Of a stretch of 64,000 bases of DNA, positions 48,713 to 62,100 are shown piece after piece. Where the stretch lies: the NCBI GenBank assembly GCA_027886175.1, contig JAJNNQ010000026.1:11012001-11076000 (forward strand), written 5' to 3'. This DNA comes from Phylloscopus collybita (Eukaryota > Chordata > Aves > Passeriformes > Phylloscopidae). The notes below the pieces were generated by a model. It searched no databases. It had not been told where the DNA came from and was given only the letters and a program-made list of their open reading frames with translations. The position numbers were made by a program, and so were the translations under genes. The first letter of the stretch is position 1. Each line of letters starts with the position of its first letter.

Positions 48713-50536
48713 GGTTTGGCTTTTTATGTGTTAGTGGTCTGGGGCTTGCCCTTCTCTGGATGCTGCTATCTTGTAGGAATGATGAGGTCTGAGTTGGACA
48801 CTTATTAGTTATTCTGGATTGCATGGTTTGTGTTGGGTTTACCTTCCTGCAGGCTGCTCACCTAGGCAGCTTGCTTGGGCTGGGGTGTTTGCCTTGCTCT
48901 TGGTGAAAAGGGTACAGCAGGTGTAGGTGTCTGTCTGTCTGTCCACACTGCTGTCAGCAGAGTACTTGGGCTGGCAGGTTAGTGCAAAGGCATCTTACAA
49001 TTGTAGGCTGGCTGAGCTGCAGTCACTTTGTGTGGATCCTTACCATGGAGTCAATGACGCCCTGAACCTCCAGAAGGTTTAACAAGCTACTCACATCCAG
49101 TACAGTGCTTTCTTTTTTTCCCGGTGATCTTCCCCTAAATTGCTATGCAGACGTGTCTAGAAGAAAAATATAATGCACATAGTAACTTGTTTTTATGATC
49201 TTCTCTGTGTTAAGTATTTGAGGGGTCTGCTAATAGGTGTCCAGAACAGATCATTTCCCAGCTACTTCAGAGAGTTAGAAGTTTGCAGTTGCAATAGCTC
49301 TGTTGCCTTCTGAAAGGGACTTTCTATGGCCCTCACGGAGGGGAGTGGAGTGCTTGGAGATGTGTGGCTCCTAAGGTATTGCCAGCACTTCTATACTAAT
49401 AACCTATGCTTCTCCAAGGGAAATTGGTTTTCTTAAGTACAGAAGAATAGCCGTGAGTTGCCAGCTCAGTTGCAAATAATTGCCCAGAACTTTCCAGCTG
49501 CTGTTAGAGCATGTACATCAGCAAAGTTCAGTAATGGGTGCTGAGTGGGAGGAGTGCCCACCCATCATCTCTGCCAAGTATCTCCCATGGCTTTTTGCAG
49601 TGTCTGTATCCAGAACTGACATAACATGTATGTATTTACATCAGCATTGACTCAGGCTGCGTCTCAAACCACAAAGCACACAGGCATGTTGAAATAAGGG
49701 TGGGCAGATGCCAGCTGAGGTTTTGTGAATCTTGCTTTTCTGAGAACAGCTTCCAAGAGTGACACAAAACTGTGCATGGTAGAAATTTAGGATATGCAGG
49801 GCTCTAAAATCATTTCAGTCCTAATGGCACAAGTTAAGATACAGTGAACACAGGTCACTACTAATTTCCAGAGAGTTCTAGGGAAGAGCATCTCCAACTG
49901 CTCTCTCCACCCTTTTGGTTATTGGAGAGTTTTTAATATTTAGCTGTCATCAATATTTGCACAAAGCATCTCTGTTATCTTCAATGTACTCAGAGAAACA
50001 GGTCCTGGAAGCTTGTCTGTTCCTGCTTGTCTTTCTTGTGCAAGTAAAATGCAGTGTCACTTTGTAAAAGCCTTCTTCATCTTTCAAGGCTGCTCATGTG
50101 CTCCTTTCCCATTCTCTCTCCTTTTTAACCATCCTGACCAATTCCACTAGCCTCTTGTCATCTGTTTTCCAGCCGAGAAAAGACTTTGAAGCAAGTTGAG
50201 CAAGAAGTCATGGATTACAGAGTCTGCTTTGTCTAATCTGGAGATAATTGAACTGAAGATTTGAGGGCTTGGGCTCTTCCTTCTGCAGGTAGCAACAACC
50301 CATGAAATCTGTTGATAAATGAAGTGATGTGTACCCCTTGTCCTCCCACTTGATTGTGGTTAACCCAGCAGAAAAACAGCATGAAGCTTCCCATTTCTCC
50401 CTGAGCTTAAAAAGGAGAGACTGTGCATCGGCCTACTGATTAATCACACGCACTCATGTGATGAGAACTTCTCAGGGGATGGGAAACATTTGCTTTTAAC
50501 AATCTTAAAATAGTCTCATTTCAAAGAGCGTTTCCT

Positions 50537-50539
<3 letters not shown>

Positions 50540-50591
<52 letters not shown>
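50540..50591. repeat. Poly(T), 52 nt
   Basis: The longest homopolymer in the window, flanked by ordinary sequence. It could be the poly(A) of a minus-strand retroposon, but no body was recognised upstream in that orientation. The length is likely unreliable in assemblies and polymorphic. Confidence 0.95.
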
Positions 50592-52900
50592 CCTGATGTC
50601 AAGGATGCTTAAGTGCTTGCAGTATCAGTGTTTGTGTGTTACAGTTTGGGTTTTAGTTGCCTGATGTGATGCTGGGCTTTTCAGCTGAGAAGATCCCTAT
50701 TTACTTTAGTGCCCCGTGGAGCAGACTGAGGCAGTAGCAGGAGTGATTGTCTCAGGCTGAATCACAGCTTCACCTCTTGCAGGAGCTGGGAGGTGCCATG
50801 TGAAAGCAGTGGGGAAGTTTGTAGGAGGGAAAAGGCAAGAACCTGCTAGGCATCGGGGAAAGAAGCTCCCCTTAAGCACACTTTGTTAAGAGAAGTGACT
50901 TATTTTGCTGCATAGCAATCTAACACACTCTGGGATGACTGGAAAAATGTCAAGTCAGTGCAACTGCAAAGGAAGTCAATGGACTCATTGCTGTGGATGC
51001 ACTGAATAATCAGGCCTTGGTTCTCTCAAAATGGGCACCTAAATAAAGAACTTTAGAGTTTATCTTGTCTTTGTTATCAAGTACCAATAATACTCTTGGT
51101 GTCTTAGGATGCTATAAAAATGCATGCTTTGTGGGGGAGAACTCATGTGCTGAGCAGTGCAGGGGCCTATAAGTGAGCTGGTTGTGTTTCTGGAGCAAGC
51201 TGAGAAGATCATTCTATAAAATGACAGTGACTGTCAAAAGGAAAAAAAAAAAAATTGGATTAAACATCCACGTTGAATAAGCACCAGCCATTTTAGGCAC
51301 TGAAGGGGAGACTGCTCTTATGGGAAGCTTTCTGTGTGACCATGTAATTAAGAGCTTCATCACAGTGAAGTCATGGGCAAGCTGGGGGAGGACAGGCAAA
51401 TGCAAGTGGCACAACCAGTAACAACTCTGGGAAGTCTGGGGTTTGGGTGCATAACTTCATACGTAGCCTTAATATTTTTGTCATGCAAACATGTGTGATG
51501 GGTCTTTTAACAGGAATCTGCAGTGAGACGGGGGAGAGTGAAAGCTGAGGCGTGAGGCTTTCTGTTGCTCAGGTATGAAGCAGCACACTCAGGAAGCAGA
51601 GAGGTCTCACCACGAGCTGGTGTTGCAAGTCAGCACACGTGAACCACACTAATTTGCTGTTGCCTGCAGTGCTTGTGGCAAAGATGACAAACCAGCCTTT
51701 GTGGGAGCGAGAAACCAGCGAGACACAATGCGGAATGGAAATTCGGTGCTGTTGGGACGGAAGGCGTTCCCAGGCATCTCTCCCTTCCTGTGGGTGGGAG
51801 GGTGCTCTACACGTGTGTCTGGGGAATGGTCTGAGCCACAGGCTGGCCTTCTGGGCACCCCAGTGGGTTAGGGACAGCGTGGTTTACCCTACAGGGAAGC
51901 CTGGACGAGCTTACAAATGGGACTTCTGTTTTTCTAATTACCTGGCTCCAGTTTGGGGTGACCCGAGTGGTTTTGTTTTGGTTGGTTCTGGAGGTTTTTG
52001 CTTGCTTGTTTGTTTTTTAAGCACTAATATTTAGGAGTTCAGTCTGTACCATGCTAAGAGCTCTTCAGCCAAAGAATGTGAAGCAGCTCTTTAATGCATA
52101 TGTATGAAATCTTACTGTCCTTTACAGGTAATACAAAGCAGAGTCAGAACATAAACAAGTGATCCCGTGTCTGTCAGCACTGTTACTCTGTTTTATTTTA
52201 AACCTAATTATACTTGAAAGGTGTAGGGGAAATTGAGAATTGACTTTTGGCACTTGTCAACACAATCTTAATTAACCATCAGCACCTCTTTCTGTGCATT
52301 TCTACAAAGAGCCCAGTCCTATGATCTGACGTCCCTCATCTCATTTGACAGTTAATTCTCTCAGGTTAATTTCTCTTAACTTTATAACATAGTTCATCTT
52401 CTGTTTAAAAATAAGAGGTAAAAAACTTCTGACAGCTGTTTGGGCTCCTTGCATGTCAAAGGACAAACTCATCAAGCTGTCCTTTTCTGACTCTCAGTAA
52501 GAGACTTCAAGGATATATATAAATCTCTCTACTGTGGCAGTGGGGTGATAGGATATTGTGGAATGCACTTGTGCTGGTGAATGAGATTATAGGATATAGG
52601 ATCAGGGATGATACTACATACAAAATCTACTTGCTAAATGAGGTGTTTGTACATGAGCCCTTTGTTAAATGTGAACTGAGATTTTTTGTTGTTTTTACTG
52701 ACAGAGTGGAAGTAGAAGGCATTAAAACAGTCATTGAACAGCTGGCATGTGTCAATCAGGAAAAAATAGAATAAGAACCAAAAGGTTATGTTCTTTGTGT
52801 TTTTCAAAAATTTCTCATTTTGAGTGTTGTAATGACTTTTACCTTGAATGTGACAGGTTTGACAAACTCAGAGGTATTGAAAGTTGCTGGGGTTTTCTGC

Positions 52901-52940
52901 TTTGTTGTTGTTGGGGGGGGGGATTGTTTTGTTTTGTTAC
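52901..52940. repeat. Short G/T tract with G10
   Basis: TTG units, then G10 at 52913-52922, then GTTTT units. It is compositionally like the other G/T blocks but much shorter. Confidence 0.85.
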
Positions 52941-53486
52941 TGCTACCTTGGTTTTTAGAAGGAGAAGGGAGAGGATTGTTAGAGGAGGTCAGGGTGTGGA
53001 GATCTTTTTTGGCAATTGACTTTTGTTTGAAGTAAAGGTATTTTTAAAGTCACAAAATAGCATTTGAGTCATATAATCCCTGGTGTGCTTGTATAAGCTA
53101 CTTATGAATTATAATAAAAAAGAAAATCCTGGAAAGCCCATGGTCAGTAGTATTTGGACACTTGATGAAACATTTTAAGGAGTCTAAAGAAAAGATAAAA
53201 ATGCAATCACATCCTGAGCCCATTAACATTATTGTATGAGTAAAAGCTGGTTCAGTGCCTGCACTGCATGTCCCCAACACAATGTTGATGACATTTTGAG
53301 AGAAGTGGGTAAACATTTATACTGCGCTCTGAGAAAAGGTTACCTAAAAGATTTTTTGATGGAACTTGGATTTGCAATTTCAGTTTTGTTTCTTTAAACA
53401 CAAAAAAAAACCCCTAAACCAACCCCAGGTCAGTTGTGTCAGTGAGAGGTTTTCTTCCTTTGGCTTAATGGAGCAGATCATAAGTT

Positions 53487-53521
53487 TTATATATACATAT
53501 ATATATAAATATATATATATA
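53487..53521. repeat. (TA)n-rich microsatellite
   Basis: Imperfect alternating TA over about 35 bp. No feature is associated with it. Confidence 0.9.
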
Positions 53522-55388
53522 AACAGATGTTTGTATCAGTGCTTCTAGACTTAAATATATGAATATTAATTTAAGACTATATTCATCTTTTTCAACATAC
53601 TAATAGTAAGAGATTTTGCATGCTGTTTGTGGTTGTAACTTTAAGAAAATTCCATTTGTGTTTAATGACACAACTTGCCAGAGTGTATTATACTTACTGA
53701 ACTGAAAGGGACACGTATCCTGTGACTGGTTTCCTGTGAACCCCAGAGGGCAGAAGTCTTTTCCACTGTCATTTTGTCTGTTGGTGTAAAATAGAGATTA
53801 TCTGCTGTCTGCCATTTCCTCTTCTCCCTCCATCTCTATTTCTTTCTGGGGAGAGGGGAAATAAATTTTCTGTCTTGTGCAGATGTTAGTGGTGCAGGGG
53901 GCCTCTCTCTCCAGCATCAGGAAGCATTTTCCAAGTGGGCTGCAGAGTCCTTTGTCTTTTATTTCTTTTTATTTGATTTTATTTGAGGTCATTAGTGGTT
54001 TGTGCTGACAAATTTTACTATACGCCAGTAGTATGTGTTTGTGGAAGAGTAATCATATTGTGGTTCATTTTTGGAGGCACTTGCATTAAAACAGCATATG
54101 AAGGAAAAATTATTCAGTTAAAAAAAATCTGAAATACAGCTCTAGAGCATTTGCCTCAGAGTCCAGGGAAAGGTGCTTTTAAGTAAGTTTACAGTAGTAC
54201 ATATTTGTACTGTTGTGTGACCAAAGCATCTATGTCACAGAAACACTGTGAAAAATGCTAGATGTCCATGGAATTGAGGGGTTTCACTTCTTGGAGAATT
54301 GAAATTTTCTACCATCTATTTATTAAGACTGCTTTCATTCCACCTGTGGAGTGGGATGAAATCCAGACTTCCATCTTCTTGTGTCTCAGTACAATGAAAA
54401 TCTTGCTTGCAAAACTCCCCTGAAGCCTATGAGAAGGAAACGCCATGTCTATATGATTTTCAAACATTTCTAGGGATCAGAAAGATTTTAAAAGAGGATT
54501 TCAATTTATCTTTAAATGTTTTTCCTTGCCCTCTGCCCCATCAATCCAGTGGTCTGCAATGCCAGTGTACTGTTTCCAGTCCCAGACAGAGCTGCAGCCT
54601 AGGCTAGTTGAAGAGGTCAAGAAATGAAACAAAGTGAAAACCTCATTGACTTACTCTGTGTTCAGGACAGAAGTGGTGTCAGTGGAACATTCAGGAGAAA
54701 CACTGCTTGTGCCATTCAGTCTTGGAAGAAAAAGTTGTATCTACCTACAAAGTGAGGGATCTTTGTGCCAGTCACAAGTCCTGAAATAACCAGTACTTGC
54801 AAGTTCTAGTTCCACTATATTCTTTTGGTGCTTACTTGCAATCAAATTGCATTTCAGTAGTATCTCTCCTGATCTTCAGAGCTCATGGAAAGCTCAAGTA
54901 GTAAATGAAAACCTACATGCTTGTTAATAAAGTGGACAATAAGGGGATTGTGAGCTCTCCGGTGAACCTGCTGAAGTCAGGAAATCAGCAGTGAGAAAGA
55001 AGGTGCTGTTTCTTGCAAACAAAATAAGGTTTAAGTAGACTGGTATTATAGAGCTGCCCAGAAGGGCTCTGAGGCAGAGTGTGCAGGCAGCAGATCACAG
55101 ACAAGCCTGGGAGTTTGAGCAGGCATCTGTCAGAACGTGGGTGAGGCGAGAAGGAGGATTTGGGTGGGGTTTTGTTGGTCTTTTGGTTTTGGGGTTTTTC
55201 TTAATAAAGGTTGAGGAAGGGTTCAAGGGTGGAGGTAGTGAATGTAGAAAATACAGCGAGGACAGGAGAGCATCTACGGAAGGCAGGAACAGTAAAGCTA
55301 AGGCAAATAACATAGCCACGCTGGAATGAGCAAAAACCCACAGTCCTGTATAATTGAGTGGGTTGGATCCAAGAAGTCAAATGAAGTT

Positions 55389-55430
55389 TGTTGTGTTGTG
55401 TTTTGTTTTTGTTTTGTTTTGTTTTGTTTT
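55389..55430. repeat. (TTTTG)n microsatellite
   Basis: TTTTG units with occasional length variants. Similar in sequence to the larger G/T blocks. Confidence 0.9.
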
Positions 55431-58400
55431 AATAGAAGTGCTTTGTATTTGTTGACCAGAAAGGTGCTTGATTGTGTTATAAAATGTAGGCATGTGCATT
55501 TTGGTATTTCAGAAAATGCTTTTGCTTAGAATGTGGCAGGCTAGAACTTTTTTTTTTGTGTTATTACTAAAGAGTGGCATAATGGTTTTTGCATTGTCCT
55601 AGTCTAAGCATAAGGCTGGTGAGACAAAGGTAAAGATGCTGAAATATAGAAATGCTGAGTCAAGCTGAGGGCAGAACAGCAGGCATGGAGGTGGCTGCAG
55701 ACAGAAGGAGGATGCCAGGCCTTGAAGAAGGATTGAACTGGGGAGAGGGGAAGCAAGAGGCAGGTTAATGTCTTATTTAATTTGTGGAAGTGTTTGGCAA
55801 TTTATTTCTACACATATATTTGCTTTATCAAGCACATACATTGTAACTGCAAGTTCATTGACAAATATGTTTGATTAAGAGAGCTAGGAGAGTTGGCAGC
55901 AGAAGTCTCAACTGGTGGGAGAAAAGATGAGAATTTTTATTTGGAAAATGCAAATTGAATGTGGTACTGAGAGGAAAAGTTGTTGTACAAGGGATTTTTT
56001 TTTTTTTTGGTGCCTGCCTGGGAGAGTAAAATTTAAAAATATAAAGGAAGAAGAAAGAGAAGGGTGCTTTGTTGAAGTGTGAGGCAAGAGATTTGGACAG
56101 TGAGCAAATATCGAAATTCAGACCCACAAGTCAGATGAGACTTGCTCAAGCTGTTGTAGTTTTCCAAGACAAGTTATTAAAGAGAATGGCAGGCAGGTGA
56201 AGTGCTTTCTACTGGAGAGGGATGGGAATCTCTGCATGCAGAGCTGGAGACAGTCTCATTCCTCCACCCATCCACAAGACAGCAGCTCTCCAGGGAATGG
56301 GAGAGAAGCTGGGTTTTCTGGGGTTGTGGCTTATAGGGGCAGGGAATCTGATTAAACTAATAGGAGACACTGTTTCACAAACTCAGTTTCATAAACCAAT
56401 GGACGAGCTATTTTTGAAAAATCAGACCCCACTGCAGAAGGCAGGATCATCTCTCACGTCCTTCTGAAGTGTAGAGGAGGCTTTGGCTTCCCAAGAAATC
56501 TTCTTTCCACAGTGATGGTGGAGCTGTTGTGTAAGTCTCCCTTTGTGGGAGGGACAAAGTTACCCAAAGCTATTAAGCTGAAGAGCAAGTTCATCTTCCC
56601 TGAACCAGAGCTGTGGGCCAGGTGCTGTGGCATTTTACATATTACTCGGGATAGGAAAACCTGGCAACCTCTTTGCCTGCTGGTCCATATGTACACATGC
56701 CAAATTGTCAAAAGAGTCTTCTGTAGTTTTAGCTATATTGGAGTGGGGGATGTACTGGTGTGGGGCTCTCATGTTTGTTATCAATTGCTTCATAGCCTTT
56801 TCCTTTCTTGGATTAACACATGGAGGCATCAGGTTTTTTGCATTTTGGTTGGGGTTTTTTGGAAGGCAGCAGAGGGGAAGGGGCTGTGGGTAGTGTCAGG
56901 GAATGGGAGACAACCAGAGGTGGATGTAGCTGTACAAACACCCATCTGTCCTTCTCCAGTCGGAAAGCAGTGTAATGGCAGTAAAACACACTTTCCTTTA
57001 ATCCGCTTCTCTACGCCTCTATCTCAAGATAAACTGTAAAATTCAAAGTATCAAATAAAGGCATTGCATAAAAGGCAGCTATTGCTGTACCCTGGAGCAT
57101 GATGTGCAGCACAATAGGAAACTCTTTAGCAAACCTGGAAATCACAGTGAGGAAATAGGACAAATGTTCAAAAATGCTCTTAATTAACTTGCATTATCAG
57201 TAACTGCACTGAGTTGGTTTCTCATTTAAAATTTCAATCTAGAGGTCCTTCTGACTGGAGTATTTCATCATTATTGCTGCAATTTAGCTTTTGCAATTGG
57301 GACACTTCAAAAGCGATGGCCTTTGCTATCTGAGAAAAAGCTGCTCCAAGTTCTGGCTTTTAAAGCTTAAAACTTATTCTGATATAAATAAGGAAAGCAT
57401 AGCTTTGCTATGAATCTTACTTTTTTTGTTTGAGGAAGTTGGGCAGTTTTCATATTTATTTAGATACTGATGTTTTAAAATTTGCATACAGTTCTTTGAA
57501 ATTCCACCTTTTGTTGCCACAAATGTCATTTTTGGTTCAAAATGAAGAATGATGAATACTTTTCCAGGAGTCTGGAGCTCAAGGATTAATGTGGTTGAAC
57601 TAGTTAAATGTTAAATCTATTCAAAGTAAAACTGCACAGAGACTGCAAATGTTCTTGCATGCAAGTAAATCCTTTTTATATTGAGTTTGGTTTGCTAAAG
57701 ATGTAACTGCTCTGCCAGCTTGCTCTGTACAGATAAGTTATGTATGTTATAGGCACTCTATCTTAGGGTACTGTATTTGCTGTTCCTATTAATGCTGAGC
57801 TGAGATTGCAGTTTAATTCTGCCTTTTTAAAACGGGAATCAGCCTTTTTGAATGGAAAAAAGTTGCTATAGCACACAGTATATTTTATACGCACACTTCA
57901 TATCTCTGATAGCTAGAGGTAAAAGTTTCTCAAGAAAATTATATGAACCATGATAAAAGTTTAAATATTCTCTCATCTCCTGCAAGTAAATATCTCTTCA
58001 GCCTTCATCTGATAAGAGTCCTCAATAGGCTTTAGTTGAACTTACTTACATCTGTGAAATGTAAGTATCAAACATCCCAACACCATCATTTTGTACAAGT
58101 AAGCACTGTTGAAACTTGTGCTTATCAAGTGACTAAGAAATGCTAAGTCCTTGATTTAGCAGACTGGCTATGCATTCCCTTATATCTAACTTTAAACAGG
58201 AGGATTTTTCAGAAGAGTGGTCAGGATGATGTTTTTATTTCACCTGACTTACACAAACCCATGGATAAAACACTGTGGAAGGGCTGCTTTGGAATTCCAA
58301 GTCCAAGTATTCACAAGCTGGGGAGTGAAAAGAATTTATGCTGGGACAAGTTTCAATGCCCTGTGTTCTGAGAATAAAAGGTTCCCTTTTGTGCCCAGCT

Positions 58401-58661
58401 ACATTCTTGGAAGTGACTGGGTTGTTTTGGCTGCAGCTCCTCAGAACACTCAGCCTGAACTCAGGGCATACAACTTCAGCACAAAAGATCCACAGACGCA
58501 AAGGTTTCCTAAGCAATGAAGTGCAATGTGTTGGAAAGTTACAGGTACCCCCAAAAGTAAATTGCTGCTTTTTTTCCATTAAGATTTGGGATTTAAACTT
58601 TGCATGTCAGAATTCCACTTGATACATTTCTTCCATTTTTGCTGGAATCATCACACAGGTG

Positions 58662-58700
58662 CTTTTTTTTTGGCCCTTTTTTTTTTTCTTTTCTTTTCTT
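58662..58700. repeat. T-rich polypyrimidine tract
   Basis: Two T runs joined by TGGCCC, then TTTTC units. A short relative of the 33.1-kb tract. Confidence 0.85.
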
Positions 58701-59000
58701 CCGCTTTATTAGACAAAAGGCAGAGTTGCTACACCTAGGTCATACCTGTGGCCTGACAAGTCTAGTAGCCCGTTTTGACTTAACCAGATTGTGTTGCTTT
58801 GGGAAATGTTTTTAATAGAGTACACAATGAATCTCCTCTTACCTCCTTTGTAATTAGACTGTAATAAAATCTTACTCCTGACATTTAATAGCCCTTCTAA
58901 CACCATTGGCAGCAATGCAGCAAAGCTAGGTGCTGTTCTGTGTGTAGCAGGTATGGAGGAATGGACCTGCATTGTTGGCCCACTGATTTCTCCCAGGGCT

Positions 59001-59120
59001 ATAGAATAGTTTGGGTTGGAAGAGTTCTTTAAATGTCACCTAGTCCAACCCCCGCAATGAGTGGGGACATCTTCACCTAGATCAGGTTGCTCAGAGTCCT
59101 ATCCAGTCTGACCAGGCAGG
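59001..59120 (-). mobile_element. CR1 LINE 3' end, minus orientation
   Basis: The plus strand reads TAGAATAGTTTGGGTTGGAA (59,002-59,021), then TAGTCCAACCCCC, GTGGGGACATCTTCACCTAG and ATCAGGTTGCTCAGAG. These match the reverse complement of the well-known avian CR1 3' end (TTGGAC...CCTTCCAACCC...ATTCTAT). Only about 120 bp remain. The CR1 3' terminus lies at the left edge, consistent with 5' truncation during target-primed reverse transcription. Confidence 0.9.
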
Positions 59121-62100
59121 CTACTAATTTAGAGTAAAACTTATTCCTTGTATTTTGACTTAATTTCTATAATGGGTCTTCTTCCTGAGTTTGAGTTCCT
59201 TAAGAGTCTTGCCTTAAGGGCAATATTCAGAGATGCCCACCTTGACTTCAACAGCAGCAAAGCTGCCCAGATGGTTCTGCAGATGCTATCAAGCACCAGC
59301 TCTTCACATAGACTTTTCTATAGGGGATGTTAACTTGGGCCTCAGTGTTTCTTCAGGATTATTGTAGTCCTGAAATAATTTTTCAAAAAAAAGCTGTCGG
59401 ATATATGTGCAGTTAGTGAAGTCTCTGATGGCAAAGATGGGACTTGAGATGTAAGTGTAGTGTTAGTTTTTCAGAGTAGGGACTTGAGGGTAATCTAAAG
59501 GCTTTAGGTAAGAGAATACCTATGAAACAAGAGAAGAGAATTCACATAATTTGAGGCTGTTTCTAATTGCTTCTATCTTGTGATATTGAAAAGAAGAGAA
59601 TTATTTCTCCCACTCCTGGTTGCAGGATCACCAAACTGCAGACCAGTCATCTATAAATAGAAATATCTGTAATTTTCTTTGTTTTCATTACTAATTCTCA
59701 GTATTATGAGAGCTGTAGAATTACCATGATTAAATCAAATATAAACCCATCCAAGAAGTAAGCAGAGTGTTTCCAAAAATTATCCTGGTTGGGATATAAT
59801 AAGTTTTAAATCGTTGCTTTTATATATAAAATCTGTGGCCAAAAACTCAGTAAAACCTTCAAAAACCTTCATTTCCACTTCAAAGAGAAGATTTATTTAG
59901 CTTTCAAGTAATCACAAGGCAAACATGGCTGTGGTCTGTAATTTTTCTGGATGTAGTTAAGAAGTATTTTTGGAGGTTTGAGAGCTGTTGATAAAATGAC
60001 AAACTACTTGTGCTTCACGAACATTTCCCTCACTTGGGAAACTGCAAGTGCTCCAGACCGTAGTGGTGATAAGTTACGTGTTTCATCCATAAGTGTTACA
60101 TGCTTATATTAATATTTTTAATCATTTGTGTGGTGTATCTGCAGGAATAATTCTGTCTCCTGCCTAACTGCCATTGTTGCTACCATTGTTTGTCGCTACT
60201 TAAGTGCTCAAGAAGTAACTGTGCTTTGGGGGAGCGGACTGGAAGGTGGTGACAATCACCTGTCATACTTCTCTCTTACAGGAAATATAGGCAATTCCTG
60301 TAAGAAGTGAGGGGTTTTGTCTTCTAAGTGTGCCATGGGGGAAAGAAGACTGTTTGTGGGTTTCCCTTTCAGTGTTTCATTGTCGGAAATGCCATTGCCT
60401 GGCTGCAGCTCTCCAGGGCCTGGGTAACAAGGAGCATCCAGAGGTCCTGGAGCTCACCTCCTTGCAGAGAGCTGGGGCACTGGGGGAGAAGCAACCTCAG
60501 CCTTAATGGGATGTGTTTGTTATCCATGGAATTGAGAAAGGCACGACAAGAGAGCTACAGTGGGCCGTGTGGTACTTCATTTCCACGTCCCTGACTGTTC
60601 CCCCGACACACCTGTGTGTATCAGGTTCAGGGCACTTCCTAACTCCTGCTGGGATGGCTGGGTGGGTGACACCTCTCCATCTGAGCCCTCTTTGGCTCCT
60701 GCACAGGGAACACAGGCGTTTTTAGACTTTCAGGAAGTCACGGCAGCCCCTCCTACAGTGAAGTAATCTGCCTTCCCTTCCTTTTTTTATCTGGTTAGGT
60801 TTGCTGCTGCTGTGTTTTTGTTTGGTAGCATTTCCCTTAATGTAACTCTGAGAAGCTTCTGAACTGCCACTAATCGTGAACAGCTAAAAGAGTGGTAGTA
60901 AACGTAATCCTGTCAAATATACATCTACTTCCAGGAAAGACACAGTTGTTTTTAATTAAATCAAACGTTATCTCTGCCACAATTTTTAAAAAGCATAGGA
61001 AGGTTTTAAATTCCGGGAGTATATTGAAATGTAGCAAATTTGTAACAAAATGGATAAACTTCAGCTACGCTGCTTTCTTGGAATAAAAATGCTCTGAGTT
61101 AATTCCATCAAATTAGCCTGGTAGAAAAGATAACATATCACATGGAAAAAGGTACACCTTTTAACAGACTTGAATGTGCATGTATTTGTTTGCAAAAGGC
61201 TCGTATTGCCTCCTTCACGTTTTTTCTTTCTTCCATCCTTCCTTTGTTGTCTTGTGCCTTTAATTATTTTTGAAATCCCAAGAAGCAGCTGTATCTGTAC
61301 TGTGTCTCATAGGGTAGAGACACAGTGATGTCTTGGAGCTCTCTGAAGTGCTGCAGAATAAGCTCTAAGAAGAAGAAATGAGAGAGTGTAGGCTTCAGCA
61401 GAGATTCCTTTCATCAGGATATTCAGTGTTGCAGCCATCACAGAAACGGCAAAATCAGGTCAGAACTGCCAGACTTCCCCTTTCTGAAAGAAAATTTTCT
61501 GTAAAGCTACCACTTAAAACTTTAGAAACAGAAGACTTTATAAACAAGCATCATTATGGTTTATAATACAGAGAACAGTATTACAATAACTATGTTGCCT
61601 CAGGCAGCTTACTTCAGAATTTTTCTTCACTCAGTTTTGTAGTATGTGTGGTGCATAAATTAAATCTGTGTTCTGACACTTCTAATTGTTAGGGAGATTC
61701 TAGTGATGTGCTTGCTAATGCACTCCTCAGTGCTGTAAGGCTTTTGCCTTGGGCTTAGCTCTTTGATTTTCACCCTGTTAAAATGAGGCCGGTGGTTATG
61801 GCTTGGCTCAGCGGGTGCTGGGGCGTGTGGCCACAGAAGAGGTTTCTTCTCGTCTTTGTCCTCTGCAGAAGGTGTGAGGAGCTGGAAGGGAGGAGAAAGC
61901 CTGCGGCCCTCTGATGTGACAGCCCTGGTTGAAGCTGAGGCAGCCACGTTAAAACAGATGGGTGAATGAGCCCCTGCGCTTCTCTTCTGTCAGGAGCCTT
62001 AAATCTCGTAACTTGCAAAGCCAGCTGGGCAGAGGAGCCAGCATTTGTGGTTCTAAGGTGTAGTGAGCTTGGGTTGGCATGTTGGTGCAGAGGGGAAGCT

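Noticed and set aside
48442..48824. Overlapping F/V/G-rich and K/Q/N/P-rich frames that look like membrane or disordered proteins
   Set aside because: Pure translation of the G/T repeat in all frames. There is no plausible gene structure.
58217..58622. Three overlapping frames (100 and 94 codons plus, 114 codons minus)
   Set aside because: Considered as a decayed transposon or exon. No recognisable motif, and mutual overlap on both strands argues against coding.
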